The notes: a model not told the origin generated them from the letters alone. Counted from the first letter of the stretch, positions 1 to 11,182 are shown. The stretch: 64,000 nt of DNA from Bradyrhizobium genomosp. I (2014) (GCF_000261685.1 NZ_AJQE01000144.1:1-64000); one strand, 5' to 3'. Program-made: numbers and translations.

Positions 1-1
1 C

Positions 2-82
2 ATCGCACTCCCCCTTGGCCGCTACGCCATCAGCCGCTTCGTGATGGACGGCTGCGTCGCATTGCGCCTCGCCAAATCCTGA
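2..82 (+). CDS. C-terminal end of an unidentified protein (partial)
   Basis: An open frame runs in from the left edge and stops with TGA eight bases before the lon start codon. The 26 visible residues (beginning IALPLGRYAISRF and ending ALRLAKS) contain no recognisable motif. Same strand and very short spacing to lon suggest a gene directly upstream of it. The family cannot be named from this tail. Confidence 0.45.
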   Translation: MALPLGRYAISRFVMDGCVALRLAKS

Positions 83-90
83 GGTCGATC

Positions 91-2472
<2,382 letters not shown>

Positions 2473-2477
2473 ATGCG

Positions 2478-2633
2478 ATGAAGAAACTGCTGGACAGGGC
2501 GAAGAGATCGCGGAAAGCGCAGCGGCTACGCCAGTTGCTCGATCGCGCGATCGACCGGGTTCGCGATACGCTTGCAGCGCCCGAGCCGCGGCTTCAGCCG
2601 GTCCCGATCCGGGTGAAGCGCCGCAAGGGTTGA
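2478..2633 (+). CDS. Small basic protein coupled to lon
   Basis: A 51-codon frame starts five bases after the lon stop, with GGAG overlapping the end of lon at a suitable distance from the ATG. The product is strongly basic (MKKLLDRAKRSRKAQRL at the start, RVKRRKG at the end) and helical in its first half. It is followed by a strong hairpin terminator. No family is recognised. Position, ribosome site and termination right after it support a real gene; its small size and Arg/Lys-rich GC-favoured composition leave doubt. Confidence 0.45.
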   Translation: MKKLLDRAKRSRKAQRLRQLLDRAIDRVRDTLAAPEPRLQPVPIRVKRRKG

Positions 2634-2671
2634 GCCCTCCGTCTCGAGCCCTCGCGGCTGCCCCAAACAAA

Positions 2672-2695
2672 AGGCCCCCTCGTTCAAGGGGGCCT
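2672..2695. terminator. Bidirectional hairpin terminator
   Basis: Arms AGGCCCCCT (2672-2680) and AGGGGGCCT (2687-2695) pair perfectly around a six-base loop, preceded by AACAAA and followed by TTG. It sits between the convergent lon unit and the HU gene and can serve both strands. Confidence 0.8.
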
Positions 2696-2703
2696 TTGCG
2701 TTC

Positions 2704-3006
2704 TTAGGACACGGCGTCCTTGGCCGCCTTGACCGGGCGGGCGCGGACGATCTTGCGGGCCGGCTTGGCCTTGAACATCATCTCTTCACCCGTGAACGGG
2801 TTGGTGCCCTTGCGCGCCTTGGTCGCGGGCTTCTTGATGACCACGAACTTGGCGAAGCCCGGCACCAGGAACAGGCCGTTCTTCTTGAGCTCCTTGTGAC
2901 CGACGTCGGTCAGCGTCTCCATGACGTTCTTGACGTCGCGCTTGGAAAGCTCTGTGGCGGTCGCAATCTTTTCGATCAACTGCGATTTGGACATTTGGGT
3001 TGCCAT
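2704..3006 (-). CDS. hup: HU-family DNA-binding protein
   Basis: Histone-like protein that bends and compacts DNA as a dimer. The 100-residue product has the HU fold: helical start (MATQMSKSQLIEKIATATEL), then the beta-arm region NPFTGEEMMFKAKPARK. It carries a basic tail KIVRARPVKAAKDAVS, a little longer than the 90 residues of classical HU. The ATG at 3006 is preferred over one ten codons upstream because GAGGAGACAC lies just in front of it. It is convergent with lon and shares the hairpin terminator. The C-terminal extension suggests a diverged HU paralogue. Confidence 0.93.
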   Translation of the reverse strand: MATQMSKSQLIEKIATATELSKRDVKNVMETLTDVGHKELKKNGLFLVPGFAKFVVIKKPATKARKGTNPFTGEEMMFKAKPARKIVRARPVKAAKDAVS

Positions 3007-3235
3007 CGTGTCTCCTCTGATTCGTGACGGCTGCATATTAGACCAACCGGCGAAGGCCTATAGCCTTCTGCACAGTCTTATCGCGATTTTACGGGCTTTT
3101 TGCCCCGCTGTGGCAAAAAACCCTGCATTTTAGCTACTTCCAGAGCGGAAGAAGCTTCGAGCAGCGGATTTTGCCTTGTTTCAAAGGCCCGCACGACATC
3201 TTGCTAGAACTGATTCGCCACTTTCGACAAGCGAC

Positions 3236-3262
3236 GACCGGCCTCTTTGTGAAAGGCCGGTC
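3236..3262. terminator. Hairpin in the gap between thiolase and HU genes
   Basis: GACCGGCCT (3236-3244) pairs with AGGCCGGTC (3254-3262). It lies about 90 bases beyond the thiolase stop codon on the minus strand, so it probably ends that transcript, although no strong T-run follows. The rest of the 3007-3349 gap is AT-richer, contains the presumed HU promoter, and shows no convincing gene. Confidence 0.45.
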
Positions 3263-3349
3263 GCGTTTCACCCTGAAAAATAAGGGCCGGATCGCATGTC
3301 GCCGGTCTTCCTCCTCGTAAAAACAGGGAGAAAGCGAGCGCCCGGTCGG

Positions 3350-4582
3350 TCAGACGCGCTCGATGATGATGGCCGGCGCCATGCCGCCGGCGGCGCACAT
3401 GGTGACGAGTCCGCGCTTGAGGTCGCGCCGCTCGAGTTCGTCGAGCACGGTGCCGATCAGGATCGAGCCGGTGGCGCCGATGGGATGGCCGAGCGCGATC
3501 GAGCCGCCATTGACGTTGACCTTGGCGCGGTCGAGCTTGAGGTCGCGGATATATTTTTCCGCCACCACTGCAAAGGCCTCGTTGATCTCGAACAGGTCGA
3601 TGTCGTCGATGGTGAGGCCCGCCTTCGCCAGCACCTTGCGCGTGGCCGGCACCGGCGCGTTCAGCATCAGGGTCGGCGAGTCCCCCATGTTGGCCATCGC
3701 GACCACGCGTGCGCGGGCTTTGAGGCCGTGCGCCTTGGCATAGGCGGGCGAGGCCAGGAGGATCGCGGCCGCGCCGTCGACGACGCCGGAGGAGTTGCCG
3801 GCGTGATGCACGAAGTCGATCTTCAGATCGGGATATTTTTGCAGGATGAGGCCGCGATAGGTCGTGCCCTTGTCGTCGAGCGCGTAGTCGGCGATCGCGG
3901 GAAACGCCGGCTTCAGGCTGCTGAGCCCTTCCATCGTGGTCTGCGGCCGCGGATACTCCTCGTGGTCGAGCGCGAGGCTGCCGTCTTCGTGGTGGACGGG
4001 TATGAGGCTCTTCCTGAAGTGGCCGTTCGCGATCGCATGCGCGGCGCGCTTCTGGCTCTCCAGCCCGAGCGCGTCGACATCCCTGCGTGTGATGCCTTCC
4101 ATGGTCGCGATCGCGTCGGCGCAGACGCCCTGGTGCGACTGCGGATGCCGCGCACGAAGGCGCAGATTTCCGGAGTCCATCATCATCGGACCGCCGCCGC
4201 GGCGTCCCTCCATCGACATCATCTCGCAGCCGCCGGCGATGACGAGGTCCTCAGTGCCGGCCATGATCGAGCTCGCGGCCATGTTGACGCTGGTGATGCC
4301 GCTTCCACAGAAGCGGTCGAGCGTCACCGCGCTGGCGCGCTCATCGTAGCCGGCATCGAGCGCTGACATGCGGCCGAGATCGCCGCTTTGCGTTGCGACC
4401 TGCGCGCTGCAGCCCCAGACGATGTCGTCGACGTCGGCCGTATCGATGCCGGTGCGATCCGCGAGCGCGCGCAGCACGGTTGCCCCGAGCTGCTGCGGAT
4501 GAATGCCCGAGAGCGCTCCCTTGCCGGCCTTGCCGACGCCTCGTGGGGTCCGGCAGGCATCGATGATCAGCGCGTCAGCCAT
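3350..4582 (-). CDS. Acetyl-CoA acetyltransferase / thiolase
   Basis: Thiolase of 410 residues that joins or cleaves acyl-CoA thioesters; likely roles are beta-oxidation or acetoacetyl-CoA formation. The nucleophilic Cys92 is in LDRFCGSGITS, the His of the NEAF region is in FEINEAFAVV, GHPIGATG provides the second active-site histidine, and the second cysteine is in CAAGGMAPA near the C-terminus. The start MADALIIDACRTPRG is chosen because AGGAGG precedes the ATG at 4582; an in-frame upstream ATG has no ribosome site. Monocistronic, followed by a hairpin. Substrate chain length cannot be read from the sequence. Confidence 0.93.
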   Translation of the reverse strand: MADALIIDACRTPRGVGKAGKGALSGIHPQQLGATVLRALADRTGIDTADVDDIVWGCSAQVATQSGDLGRMSALDAGYDERASAVTLDRFCGSGITSVNMAASSIMAGTEDLVIAGGCEMMSMEGRRGGGPMMMDSGNLRLRARHPQSHQGVCADAIATMEGITRRDVDALGLESQKRAAHAIANGHFRKSLIPVHHEDGSLALDHEEYPRPQTTMEGLSSLKPAFPAIADYALDDKGTTYRGLILQKYPDLKIDFVHHAGNSSGVVDGAAAILLASPAYAKAHGLKARARVVAMANMGDSPTLMLNAPVPATRKVLAKAGLTIDDIDLFEINEAFAVVAEKYIRDLKLDRAKVNVNGGSIALGHPIGATGSILIGTVLDELERRDLKRGLVTMCAAGGMAPAIIIERV

Positions 4583-4700
4583 TGGGGTTGTCCTCCTGTT
4601 ATGAGCGTCGAGGACGGTTCTGAATAAGGGGGCGAGGAGAGTCAATGCGCGGCGTTTAAGCCCTTCAGCTGGATTTTCCGTTACACGAAAGCCTCGGCGA

Positions 4701-4774
4701 CGTCATGGCCGGGCTTGTCCCGGTCATCCACGCTTTGCCACCGGCACGAAGAACGTGGATGCCCGAGCACGACG
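4701..4774. repeat. Intergenic palindromic repeat (CATGGCCGGGCTTGTCC type)
   Basis: The arms CATGGCCGGGCTTGTCC...CATCCACG and CGTGGATGCCCG form an imperfect inverted repeat. The same element, better preserved, is at 46647-46716. Such elements are common between genes in Bradyrhizobium genomes and can form a hairpin at the end of the beta-glucosidase transcript. Confidence 0.65.
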
Positions 4775-4795
4775 ACCTCGACACGAGGGAAGAGT

Positions 4796-6259
4796 TCACG
4801 CTCCCGCCGCGTTCTTTGCGATCACGTTCCGATAGAAACTGGCGCTGAGCTTTGGCGTACGCACCTGGGTGTCGAAATTGACGTGGTACAGCCCGAAACG
4901 CTTGTTCAGACCGTAGACCCACTCGAAATTGTCCATCAGGCTCCACAGGAAATAACCGCGCACCGGCACGCCCTCGCTGGTGGCGCGCTGGAGCTGGGCG
5001 AGATAGTTCCGCAAATACATGATGCGGTCGGTATCGTAGATCTTGCCGTCCGGCGTCACCGCATCGTCGCCGGATGCGCCATTCTCGCTGATATAGATCG
5101 CATCCGTCTTCCAGACCTTTGCCGCAAGCTTCGGCACCCAGTAGATCGTCTCGGGCCCGACGCGCAGCCAGTCCGAATTCATGTGCGGAAACGATTTCGG
5201 GATCGGCAGCGGCATGAAGCCCGCGCCCTGGTCGGAGGCCACGACGTAATTGTTCGGCGCGTAGATGTTGAGGCCGAGGAAGTCGACCGGCGAGGAGATG
5301 ATCTTTAGCTCCGCATCGGTGAACTTCGGCGCGTTGGGCCCGGCGAATTTCAGGAAGGCGTCGGTATAGCGCCCCGTCATGATGACGTTGAGATAACCGG
5401 CATTCATCTCCCGCAGCGCGATCTCCGCGGCGCGAACGTTCTCAGGCGTGTCGATCGCGGGCGCGCAGGCATCGACGTTCTCGGCCGGCCCCACCCTGGT
5501 GCCGCGGCTGCCATGGGCGCGCACCGCCTGAACGGCGAGCCCGTGCGCGAGCGCGCTGTTGTGCCTGATCTGGTTGACATCGGCTTGTGGCAGCGTCTGG
5601 CCCGGCGCGTCGATGCCGATGCCGTAACCGAAATAGACGAAGCGGCCGCTCTCGTTCAGCGTGAACACGTTCCTGACCCGGTCGGTCAGACGCTCGGCGA
5701 CATAGGCCGCGTAATCGCCGAAGATCTTGCAGGTTTCCGTCGAGCGCCAGCCGCCAAAACGGTCCTGGAGCGATTGGGGCAGGTCCCAATGATAGAGCGT
5801 CAGCCACGGCTCGATGCCGTTCTTCAGGAGCTCATCGACGAGACGATTGTAGAAGTCGAGCCCCTTCGGGTTGGGCTTGCCGTCGCCGTCCGGAAACAGC
5901 CGCGGCCAGGCCACCGAGAAGCGATAAGCCTTGCAGCCGAGTTCCTTGATGAGCGCGATGTCCTCCTTGTAGCGGTGATAGTGTTCATTGGCGCGGTCAC
6001 CCGTGGTGCCGTCCTCGATCTTGCCGGGGATGCGCACGAACTTGTCCCAGATCGAGGGTCCTCGCCCGTCCTCGTTCACCGCGCCTTCCACCTGATAGGA
6101 CGAGGTCGCCGTGCCCCAGACAAAGCCGGCTGGAAAGCCGCTCCCGCCGCGCGGCGGCCGTCCCGGCTTGGCTTCGACTTGGTCGAGCGCGCCAGTCATC
6201 CCGGCTGCGGACAGCCCCGCGATCTTCGCAAGCTGGCGACGCGAGACCTTGTCCGTCAT
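4796..6259 (-). CDS. Tat-exported family 1 beta-glucosidase
   Basis: Glycoside hydrolase family 1 enzyme of 487 residues, hydrolysing beta-glucosides or related beta-glycosides with retention. The start at 6259 has GGGGAAG in front and yields a twin-arginine signal (VSRRQLAKIAGLSAAG), so the enzyme is probably folded in the cytoplasm and exported to the periplasm. The family 1 N-terminal signature FVWGTATSSYQVEGA is at 47-60. The acid/base Glu203 is in FTLNES, where most members have TLNEP, and the nucleophile Glu392 is in YISENGASG. FLWSLMDNFEW near the C-terminus is the usual sugar-binding stretch. Most bacterial family 1 enzymes are cytoplasmic, so export is the odd feature. Substrate unknown. 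Confidence 0.92.
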   Translation of the reverse strand: MTDKVSRRQLAKIAGLSAAGMTGALDQVEAKPGRPPRGGSGFPAGFVWGTATSSYQVEGAVNEDGRGPSIWDKFVRIPGKIEDGTTGDRANEHYHRYKEDIALIKELGCKAYRFSVAWPRLFPDGDGKPNPKGLDFYNRLVDELLKNGIEPWLTLYHWDLPQSLQDRFGGWRSTETCKIFGDYAAYVAERLTDRVRNVFTLNESGRFVYFGYGIGIDAPGQTLPQADVNQIRHNSALAHGLAVQAVRAHGSRGTRVGPAENVDACAPAIDTPENVRAAEIALREMNAGYLNVIMTGRYTDAFLKFAGPNAPKFTDAELKIISSPVDFLGLNIYAPNNYVVASDQGAGFMPLPIPKSFPHMNSDWLRVGPETIYWVPKLAAKVWKTDAIYISENGASGDDAVTPDGKIYDTDRIMYLRNYLAQLQRATSEGVPVRGYFLWSLMDNFEWVYGLNKRFGLYHVNFDTQVRTPKLSASFYRNVIAKNAAGA

Positions 6260-6436
6260 TGATGCTTCCCCACTCTTGCGTTGTTGCCGGCGCACAATGG
6301 CGAGTCGCGGGCCGTTTGAGAAGCCGGCGGGCGCGGGATGAGGATGCAGAATTGCGGCCCACGACATGCCCATCAGAGCCCCCCAAAACGAGAGGATCGC
6401 ACTTGGCTTCCTGGGGCGGCAGCCCGAAAAGAGAGA

Positions 6437-6883
6437 TCAGCGCGAGCGCTTCGGCAATTTTGGCAATTTGTCGGGATTGAACGCCTGCGCCTGCTTGGCA
6501 CATGCCGGCGGCTGCTGTTCCGTCAGAATGAGCGTGCCATGGAGGATCATTCCCGGCACCTGCCGGGCCGTCGCGGTGTATCTTGCAATCTTGCCGAGGG
6601 AGTATCCCTCGATGTCCAGCGTGAGCTCATCTTCAACGCCGAAGACCGTTGCCCGCCCATCGGTATGCCGCTTCGTCGACACGGTCGCGGTGAAACGGTC
6701 GCCGTCAACCCTGCAGGAACCGTGATACGTCATCAGGCTGTCACGCCCCCAAATCTGGCCGTCTGCGACATGGACGATCCCGGTACCCTGGTCGAGCGGC
6801 GTGCTGTACCACGCCGCGTAGGTGCCGTCCTCCAGCATGGGAGCAGTCTCCCCTGGTATTGCCATGCGGATCATTGGCATCAT
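6437..6883 (-). CDS. GrlR-family protein
   Basis: A protein of about 148 residues whose core (MLEDGTYAAWYSTPLDQGTG ... DRFTATVSTKRH ... VFGVEDELTLDIEG) matches the lipocalin-like GrlR family. GrlR is named after the negative regulator of type III secretion in enteropathogens; rhizobial members are uncharacterised. The C-terminus is extended and basic (PDKLPKLPKRSR). No clear ribosome site distinguishes the clustered start codons at 6883, 6880, 6874 and 6865; the first is used here. No secretion genes are nearby, so its role is open. Confidence 0.6.
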   Translation of the reverse strand: MMPMIRMAIPGETAPMLEDGTYAAWYSTPLDQGTGIVHVADGQIWGRDSLMTYHGSCRVDGDRFTATVSTKRHTDGRATVFGVEDELTLDIEGYSLGKIARYTATARQVPGMILHGTLILTEQQPPACAKQAQAFNPDKLPKLPKRSR

Positions 6884-6899
6884 CAGTGCGAACAAACGG

Positions 6900-7214
6900 T
6901 TAATGACCGTGCCCGTGCCAATCCGGTCTTTCCTTGCGCAGCTCGGCCTCAAGCTCCTCGATGATGCTGTGAAGCAGATGCGCGGCAAGCGGGTCGGTCA
7001 CTTCGCGCTCCAAATGCCGGTAACGCGCGATCAGGAATTCCTGCTCTCTCAACTGGCGTTCTGTCATCAGACGGCCCTCCGCCACATCGACGCGGAGAGG
7101 ACCGAGCAGTTTCAGTAAAACTTTCAGATCATTTTCCATGGTTTCTGATCGGTTAACGGCTAGGCGGCGCCAGGCCTCGTCCGTCGGGCCGCGCGACAGC
7201 TCATCGTCGCTCAT
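6900..7214 (-). CDS. Small hypothetical helical protein
   Basis: A 104-residue charged protein starting MSDDELSRGPTDEAWRRL, rich in Glu, Arg and Leu and predicted helical through most of its length (MTERQLREQEFLIARYRHLE). It ends in a His-rich tail WHGHGH. It lies upstream of the GrlR-like gene on the same strand and could share its transcript. A longer frame to 7391 is open but the added residues look non-coding. No family recognised. Confidence 0.5.
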   Translation of the reverse strand: MSDDELSRGPTDEAWRRLAVNRSETMENDLKVLLKLLGPLRVDVAEGRLMTERQLREQEFLIARYRHLEREVTDPLAAHLLHSIIEELEAELRKERPDWHGHGH

Positions 7215-7372
7215 CGTGCGTTTGTGAAACCGCAACGATTGCCTGGAGCGGGATCGGGCAAAACAGAACCGTTTCAGGCAAGACCCGAAGCCCCCGCGCC
7301 GCATAGAACCCGCGCCGACCCGTACAAATACGGCCCCTGATCCGAGGCAGCCAGCGATCAAGGAGCTATGCA

Positions 7373-8332
7373 ATGACCGGGAGCACCGCACTCATGCTCA
7401 ATCCCTCGTCCAGGGGCCAGCCGCCCGTCCCCAGCGCGCAACCCGCCGATAGCGCAATGTCCGAGCGGCGCGCCGCCGACGTGGAGATGGCGCGGGTGCT
7501 CGGGACCGAACCGACCCGCATGGCCCTGGACTCCTCCGGTGCCGGAATCGCGCATTGGAACCATGATCCATTGCATGACGTCGTCGAGCCCATGAGCCAC
7601 CACGTGATCATGGCGTATAACGGCGTGATCCAACGCATGGAGCGCCGGTCGGGAAGATCGGTTTCGATCGGCACGTTTCGCCCCGGCGTCGTGATCATCA
7701 TTCCGGAAGGATCGAGCTCCCGATGGGACATTCCGAAGCCCGTCGATGTCGTGCAACTCTACCTTCCGAATGCGACACTGAAGCGCGTTGCCGGCGAGGC
7801 CGGGATCGCAGGAGCGGCCGACCTGCTGGAGCGGACGGCGCACCCTGATCCCATCACGTCCCGACTGCTCTTGAGTGCAGCGGATGCGCTCGAAGGCCAC
7901 GGGGTCCTGGATACGCTGTTCCGGCATCAGGTGACGGATCTTCTTGCCACGCGCGTCCTGGCTGCGCACACAGGTTCGCCGGCCACGTTCCATCCGACCA
8001 TGGGCGGGCTGTCGCCGAAGGTCCTGCTCCGCGCGATCGAACGCTTGCGCTCGGACAGCGATGCGGACGTCTCCCTCGATGCGCTGGCATCCGATGCCGG
8101 CCTGTCGCGCTTTCACTTCTGCCGCGCCTTCAAGGAGAGCACCGGACTCTCGCCGCATGCCTGGCTGCGCCAACACCGGCTCGAGCAGGCCATGAACATG
8201 CTGCGGGAGAGCGACGAACCGGTCGTCTCGATCGCTGCGGCGCTTGGCTATTCCTCGCAGACGGCGTTCGCCGCGGCCTTCAGGAAGCTGACCGGCGAAA
8301 CGCCGAGCGATTGGCGCAGGCGCATCCGTTAG
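7373..8332 (+). CDS. AraC-family transcriptional regulator
   Basis: A 319-residue regulator. The last 100 residues carry the two-helix-turn-helix AraC domain: SLDALASDAGLSRFHFCRAF and VVSIAAALGYSSQTAFAAAF, followed by RKLTGETPSDWRR. The N-terminal 200 residues are a ligand-sensing region without a recognised signature (contains MSHHVIMAYNGVIQRMERR). AAGGAG lies eight bases before the ATG. It is first in a rightward group made of a hydrolase remnant, a FAD oxidoreductase, a metallo-beta-lactamase fold protein and an SDR, which it probably controls. Confidence 0.9.
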   Translation: MTGSTALMLNPSSRGQPPVPSAQPADSAMSERRAADVEMARVLGTEPTRMALDSSGAGIAHWNHDPLHDVVEPMSHHVIMAYNGVIQRMERRSGRSVSIGTFRPGVVIIIPEGSSSRWDIPKPVDVVQLYLPNATLKRVAGEAGIAGAADLLERTAHPDPITSRLLLSAADALEGHGVLDTLFRHQVTDLLATRVLAAHTGSPATFHPTMGGLSPKVLLRAIERLRSDSDADVSLDALASDAGLSRFHFCRAFKESTGLSPHAWLRQHRLEQAMNMLRESDEPVVSIAAALGYSSQTAFAAAFRKLTGETPSDWRRRIR

Positions 8333-8426
8333 CAGCAATCGCTCTATAGCGGCAGCAATCGCTCTGGGGCAGCGGCACCCCTGATCGGTTAGATCATCAT
8401 CATGTCCAATCCCACGACGGAGAGAG

Positions 8427-8699
8427 ATGATGATCGGGAAAGATTTCGTCCACCGGCTGGCAATCACCTCATCCCGCAAGGGTCTCGCGACCGCGGTCGT
8501 GTACGGACTCACGCTGACCGTTCGCTTCACTTCAACCGCAGGTGACGACATTCCGCCGCCATCCGTACAACGCGCTCACCCGGTGATTTCAGTCATCACC
8601 GGAGACGACTCCCGCCTTCCCTATCGGGACTGGAGCCGCAAGTCCGCGCCGTCGATCGTCTTTCGTCAAGGCTGGCCGCTCGGCTGCCCCGTCCATTGA
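8427..8699 (+). pseudogene. N-terminal remnant of an alpha/beta hydrolase
   Basis: The 90-codon frame has no family match in its first half, but near its end the stretch YRDWSRKSAPSIVFRQGWPL aligns by eye with the opening strand and oxyanion loop of chloroperoxidase-type alpha/beta hydrolases (usually KDWG...PIVFxHGWPL). The expected His of HGWPL is Gln here, and the frame stops five residues later, before the nucleophile elbow. I read this as a truncated, decayed hydrolase gene between the AraC regulator and the FAD oxidoreductase. The alignment is from memory only. Confidence 0.5.
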
Positions 8700-8819
8700 G
8701 CGCCTGCGAATTCGCTTCAACCTTCGCGTCGTTGCCGACCGCAACAGGGCTTGCCGCAAACCGGTAGCGGCGGCGGCAACGCGCCTGTGTCCGGGAAGAT
8801 CAACCAAGGGAGACCGTCA

Positions 8820-10025
8820 ATGCGACTAGTCATCATCGGCGCCGGCTTTGCCGGCATGTATGCCGCTCTTTCCGCTGCCCGCCTGCGCGAGATTCGGGGC
8901 GTCTCGCCCGACGAGTTCGAGATCGCGCTGGTCGCACCCGAGCCGACGCTGGTCGTCCGCCCGCGCCTCTACGAGAAGAATCCGGAAACCTTGACGGCGC
9001 CGCTCCTCGACGTGCTCAAGGCGATCGACGTCACCTATGTTCAGGGCAGCGTCGAGACGGTTGAGACCCAATCCCGCATGGTGAAGATCGCCACGACGAA
9101 GGGCACCAGGAAGACGCTTTCCTACGATCGCGTCGTGGCCGCCACCGGGAGCCGGCTGTTCCGCCCGAACATTCCGGGTCTTGCCGAGCACGGCTTCAGC
9201 GTCGATTCGCTGGACGATGCGATTGCGCTCGACAGGCACCTGCATGGCCTCGCCAGGCGGCCGGCCGTGAACGGACGCGACACGATCGTCGTCGCCGGCG
9301 GCGGCTTCACCGGCATCGAAGCGGCCACCGAAATGCCGGCGCGGCTCCGCGCAATCCTCGGCGCGGATGCCAAGACTCGCGTCATCATCGTCGAGCGCAA
9401 CAGCGCGATCGCACCCGACATGGGCGCAGGTCCTCGCCCAGTCATCGAGAGCGCCCTCCGCAAGCTCGGCGTAGAGACCCGCCTCGGGGCCGGGGTCGCC
9501 TCGCTCGACGAATCCGGCGTCACCTTGTCGAACGGCGAGCACATCGAAACCGAGACCGTGATCTGGGCGGCGGGTATTCGTGCGGCCCCTCTGACGGCTC
9601 AAATTCCCGCCGAGCGCGACAATTTCGGCCGGTTGCTGGTCGATCGCTGTTTGCGGGTGCCGGGCGTCGAGGGCGTCTTCGCGACCGGCGACGCGGCCCG
9701 TGCCGCCTGCGACGACGAGGGCAATTACGCACTGATGTCGTGCCAGCACGCCACGCGCATGGGCGCCTTCGCGGGCAACAATGCCGCCGCCGAGCTGCTC
9801 GGCGTTCCCACCAGGCCCTATCACCAGAAGGCCTACGTCACCTGTCTCGATCTCGGCGAAGCCGGCGCACTGTTCACCCGCGGCTGGGATCGCAAGGTCG
9901 AGATGGTCGGCGATGTCGCCAAGAAGACGAAGCAAGAGATCAACACCGTCTGGATCTATCCGCCGAAGGCCGAACGTGCCGCTGCGCTCGCATCGGCCGA
10001 TCCGGAACGCGTGACCAGCCTCTAA
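8820..10025 (+). CDS. FAD-dependent NAD(P)H oxidoreductase (NDH-2-like)
   Basis: A 401-residue two-dinucleotide-fold flavoprotein. The N-terminal FAD motif is MRLVIIGAGFAGMYAAL, the NAD(P)H-binding motif is VVAGGGFTGIEAATEM near residue 160, and the second FAD contact GVFATGDAARAACD is near 285. The pattern is that of type II NADH dehydrogenases and related ferredoxin/quinone reductases. GGGAGACC precedes the ATG at 8820; an upstream in-frame ATG lacks a ribosome site. It has no obvious C-terminal membrane helix, so the acceptor may be a soluble protein or small molecule. Part of the accessory group downstream of the AraC regulator. Confidence 0.85.
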   Translation: MRLVIIGAGFAGMYAALSAARLREIRGVSPDEFEIALVAPEPTLVVRPRLYEKNPETLTAPLLDVLKAIDVTYVQGSVETVETQSRMVKIATTKGTRKTLSYDRVVAATGSRLFRPNIPGLAEHGFSVDSLDDAIALDRHLHGLARRPAVNGRDTIVVAGGGFTGIEAATEMPARLRAILGADAKTRVIIVERNSAIAPDMGAGPRPVIESALRKLGVETRLGAGVASLDESGVTLSNGEHIETETVIWAAGIRAAPLTAQIPAERDNFGRLLVDRCLRVPGVEGVFATGDAARAACDDEGNYALMSCQHATRMGAFAGNNAAAELLGVPTRPYHQKAYVTCLDLGEAGALFTRGWDRKVEMVGDVAKKTKQEINTVWIYPPKAERAAALASADPERVTSL

Positions 10026-10116
10026 CGCACGACGCCATGGCAGGCGGCAGCCCCCTGGCGCCGCGGCCTGCTCAAACGAAGATCAGCCAGAACAAGAACC
10101 GCAACAGGAGACCAAC

Positions 10117-11034
10117 ATGAACCTGCACAACACCTCCTACCCCGCGACATCGAAGCCCGAAGAGCTTGTCCCGTCGCGCTACGCCCTGAAGGTCGGCGAC
10201 ATCGACGTGCTGGTGGTGAGCGACGGCGTGCTGCCGCTACCCGCCGAGATGTTGGCGCACAATGCCGACCCCGCGGTCCGCGCGGCCTGGCTGGACGACA
10301 TGTTCCTGCCGCCGGACGCGTTCGACTGGGCGTTGAACGTGGTCGTGGTGCGCAGCGGAGAGCAGACCATTCTGATCGACGCCGGGCTCGGATTGGACCC
10401 GGACCTGCACCTTCCGCGAGCCGGGCAGTTGGTCAAGCGACTGGAGGCCGCCGGCATCGATCTGGCATCCGTGACCGACGTGGTGCTGACCCACATGCAC
10501 ATGGACCATGTCGGCGGGTTGCTCGTCGAAGGCGTGAAAGACCGGCTGCGTCCGGACCTGCGGATCCATGTGGCAGCCGCCGAAGTCAAGTTTTGGGAGT
10601 CGCCCGATTTCTCCCGCGTCTCCATGCCGCCGGGATTCCCCGACGCACTTCGACAGACGGCCAAACGGTTCGCGCACGAATATCACAACCAGCTCCGGAC
10701 GTTTGAAGCCGAATTCGAGGTCGCGCCGGGGGTGGTGGTCTGCCGCACCGGCGGTCACACCCCCGGGCACAGCGTGGTCCGCCTGACCTCCGGCGGCGAG
10801 CGACTGACATTCGCCGGCGACCTCGTGTTCACCGTCGGGTTCGAACACCCTGACTGGCACAACGGATTCGAACACGATCCCGAGGAAGCCGCCCGCGTCA
10901 GAGTGAACCTTTTGCGGGAGCTTGCGGCGAACCGCGAGCTGCTGGTGGCCACGCATATGCCGTTCCCGTCGGTCGGTCATGTCGCGGTCGCCGGCGACGC
11001 TTTCCGCTGGGTGCCCGTGTCCTGGGACTATTGA
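10117..11034 (+). CDS. Metallo-beta-lactamase fold hydrolase
   Basis: A 305-residue cytoplasmic protein without signal peptide. The metal-binding signature is THMHMDHVGG (His126, His128, Asp130, His131), with further ligands in GGHTPGHS and FAGDLVF and a late His in VATHMPFPSVGH. This resembles quorum-quenching lactonase-like and related MBL-fold enzymes, but substrate cannot be assigned. AGGAG lies just upstream of the ATG. It follows the FAD oxidoreductase after 91 bases and precedes an SDR, suggesting one transcript. Confidence 0.85.
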   Translation: MNLHNTSYPATSKPEELVPSRYALKVGDIDVLVVSDGVLPLPAEMLAHNADPAVRAAWLDDMFLPPDAFDWALNVVVVRSGEQTILIDAGLGLDPDLHLPRAGQLVKRLEAAGIDLASVTDVVLTHMHMDHVGGLLVEGVKDRLRPDLRIHVAAAEVKFWESPDFSRVSMPPGFPDALRQTAKRFAHEYHNQLRTFEAEFEVAPGVVVCRTGGHTPGHSVVRLTSGGERLTFAGDLVFTVGFEHPDWHNGFEHDPEEAARVRVNLLRELAANRELLVATHMPFPSVGHVAVAGDAFRWVPVSWDY

Positions 11035-11182
11035 GCGGCTTGCCGGACCGAATCCAAACCGGGGCGCGCGCTCATCAGGATGAGTCTGCGCCCTGGACTC
11101 CACATGCACTGAGCCGTCGACGCCGAAGCCTTGGTCTACGGGCGCTCCGGCGATTTCGAACGGCTCAACCAGGCGAACGAAC

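Noticed and set aside
8751..8819. N-terminal extension of the FAD oxidoreductase
   Set aside because: The added 23 residues are Gly/Asn-rich without structure and the ATG at 8820 has a good GGGAG site directly ahead of the FAD motif.
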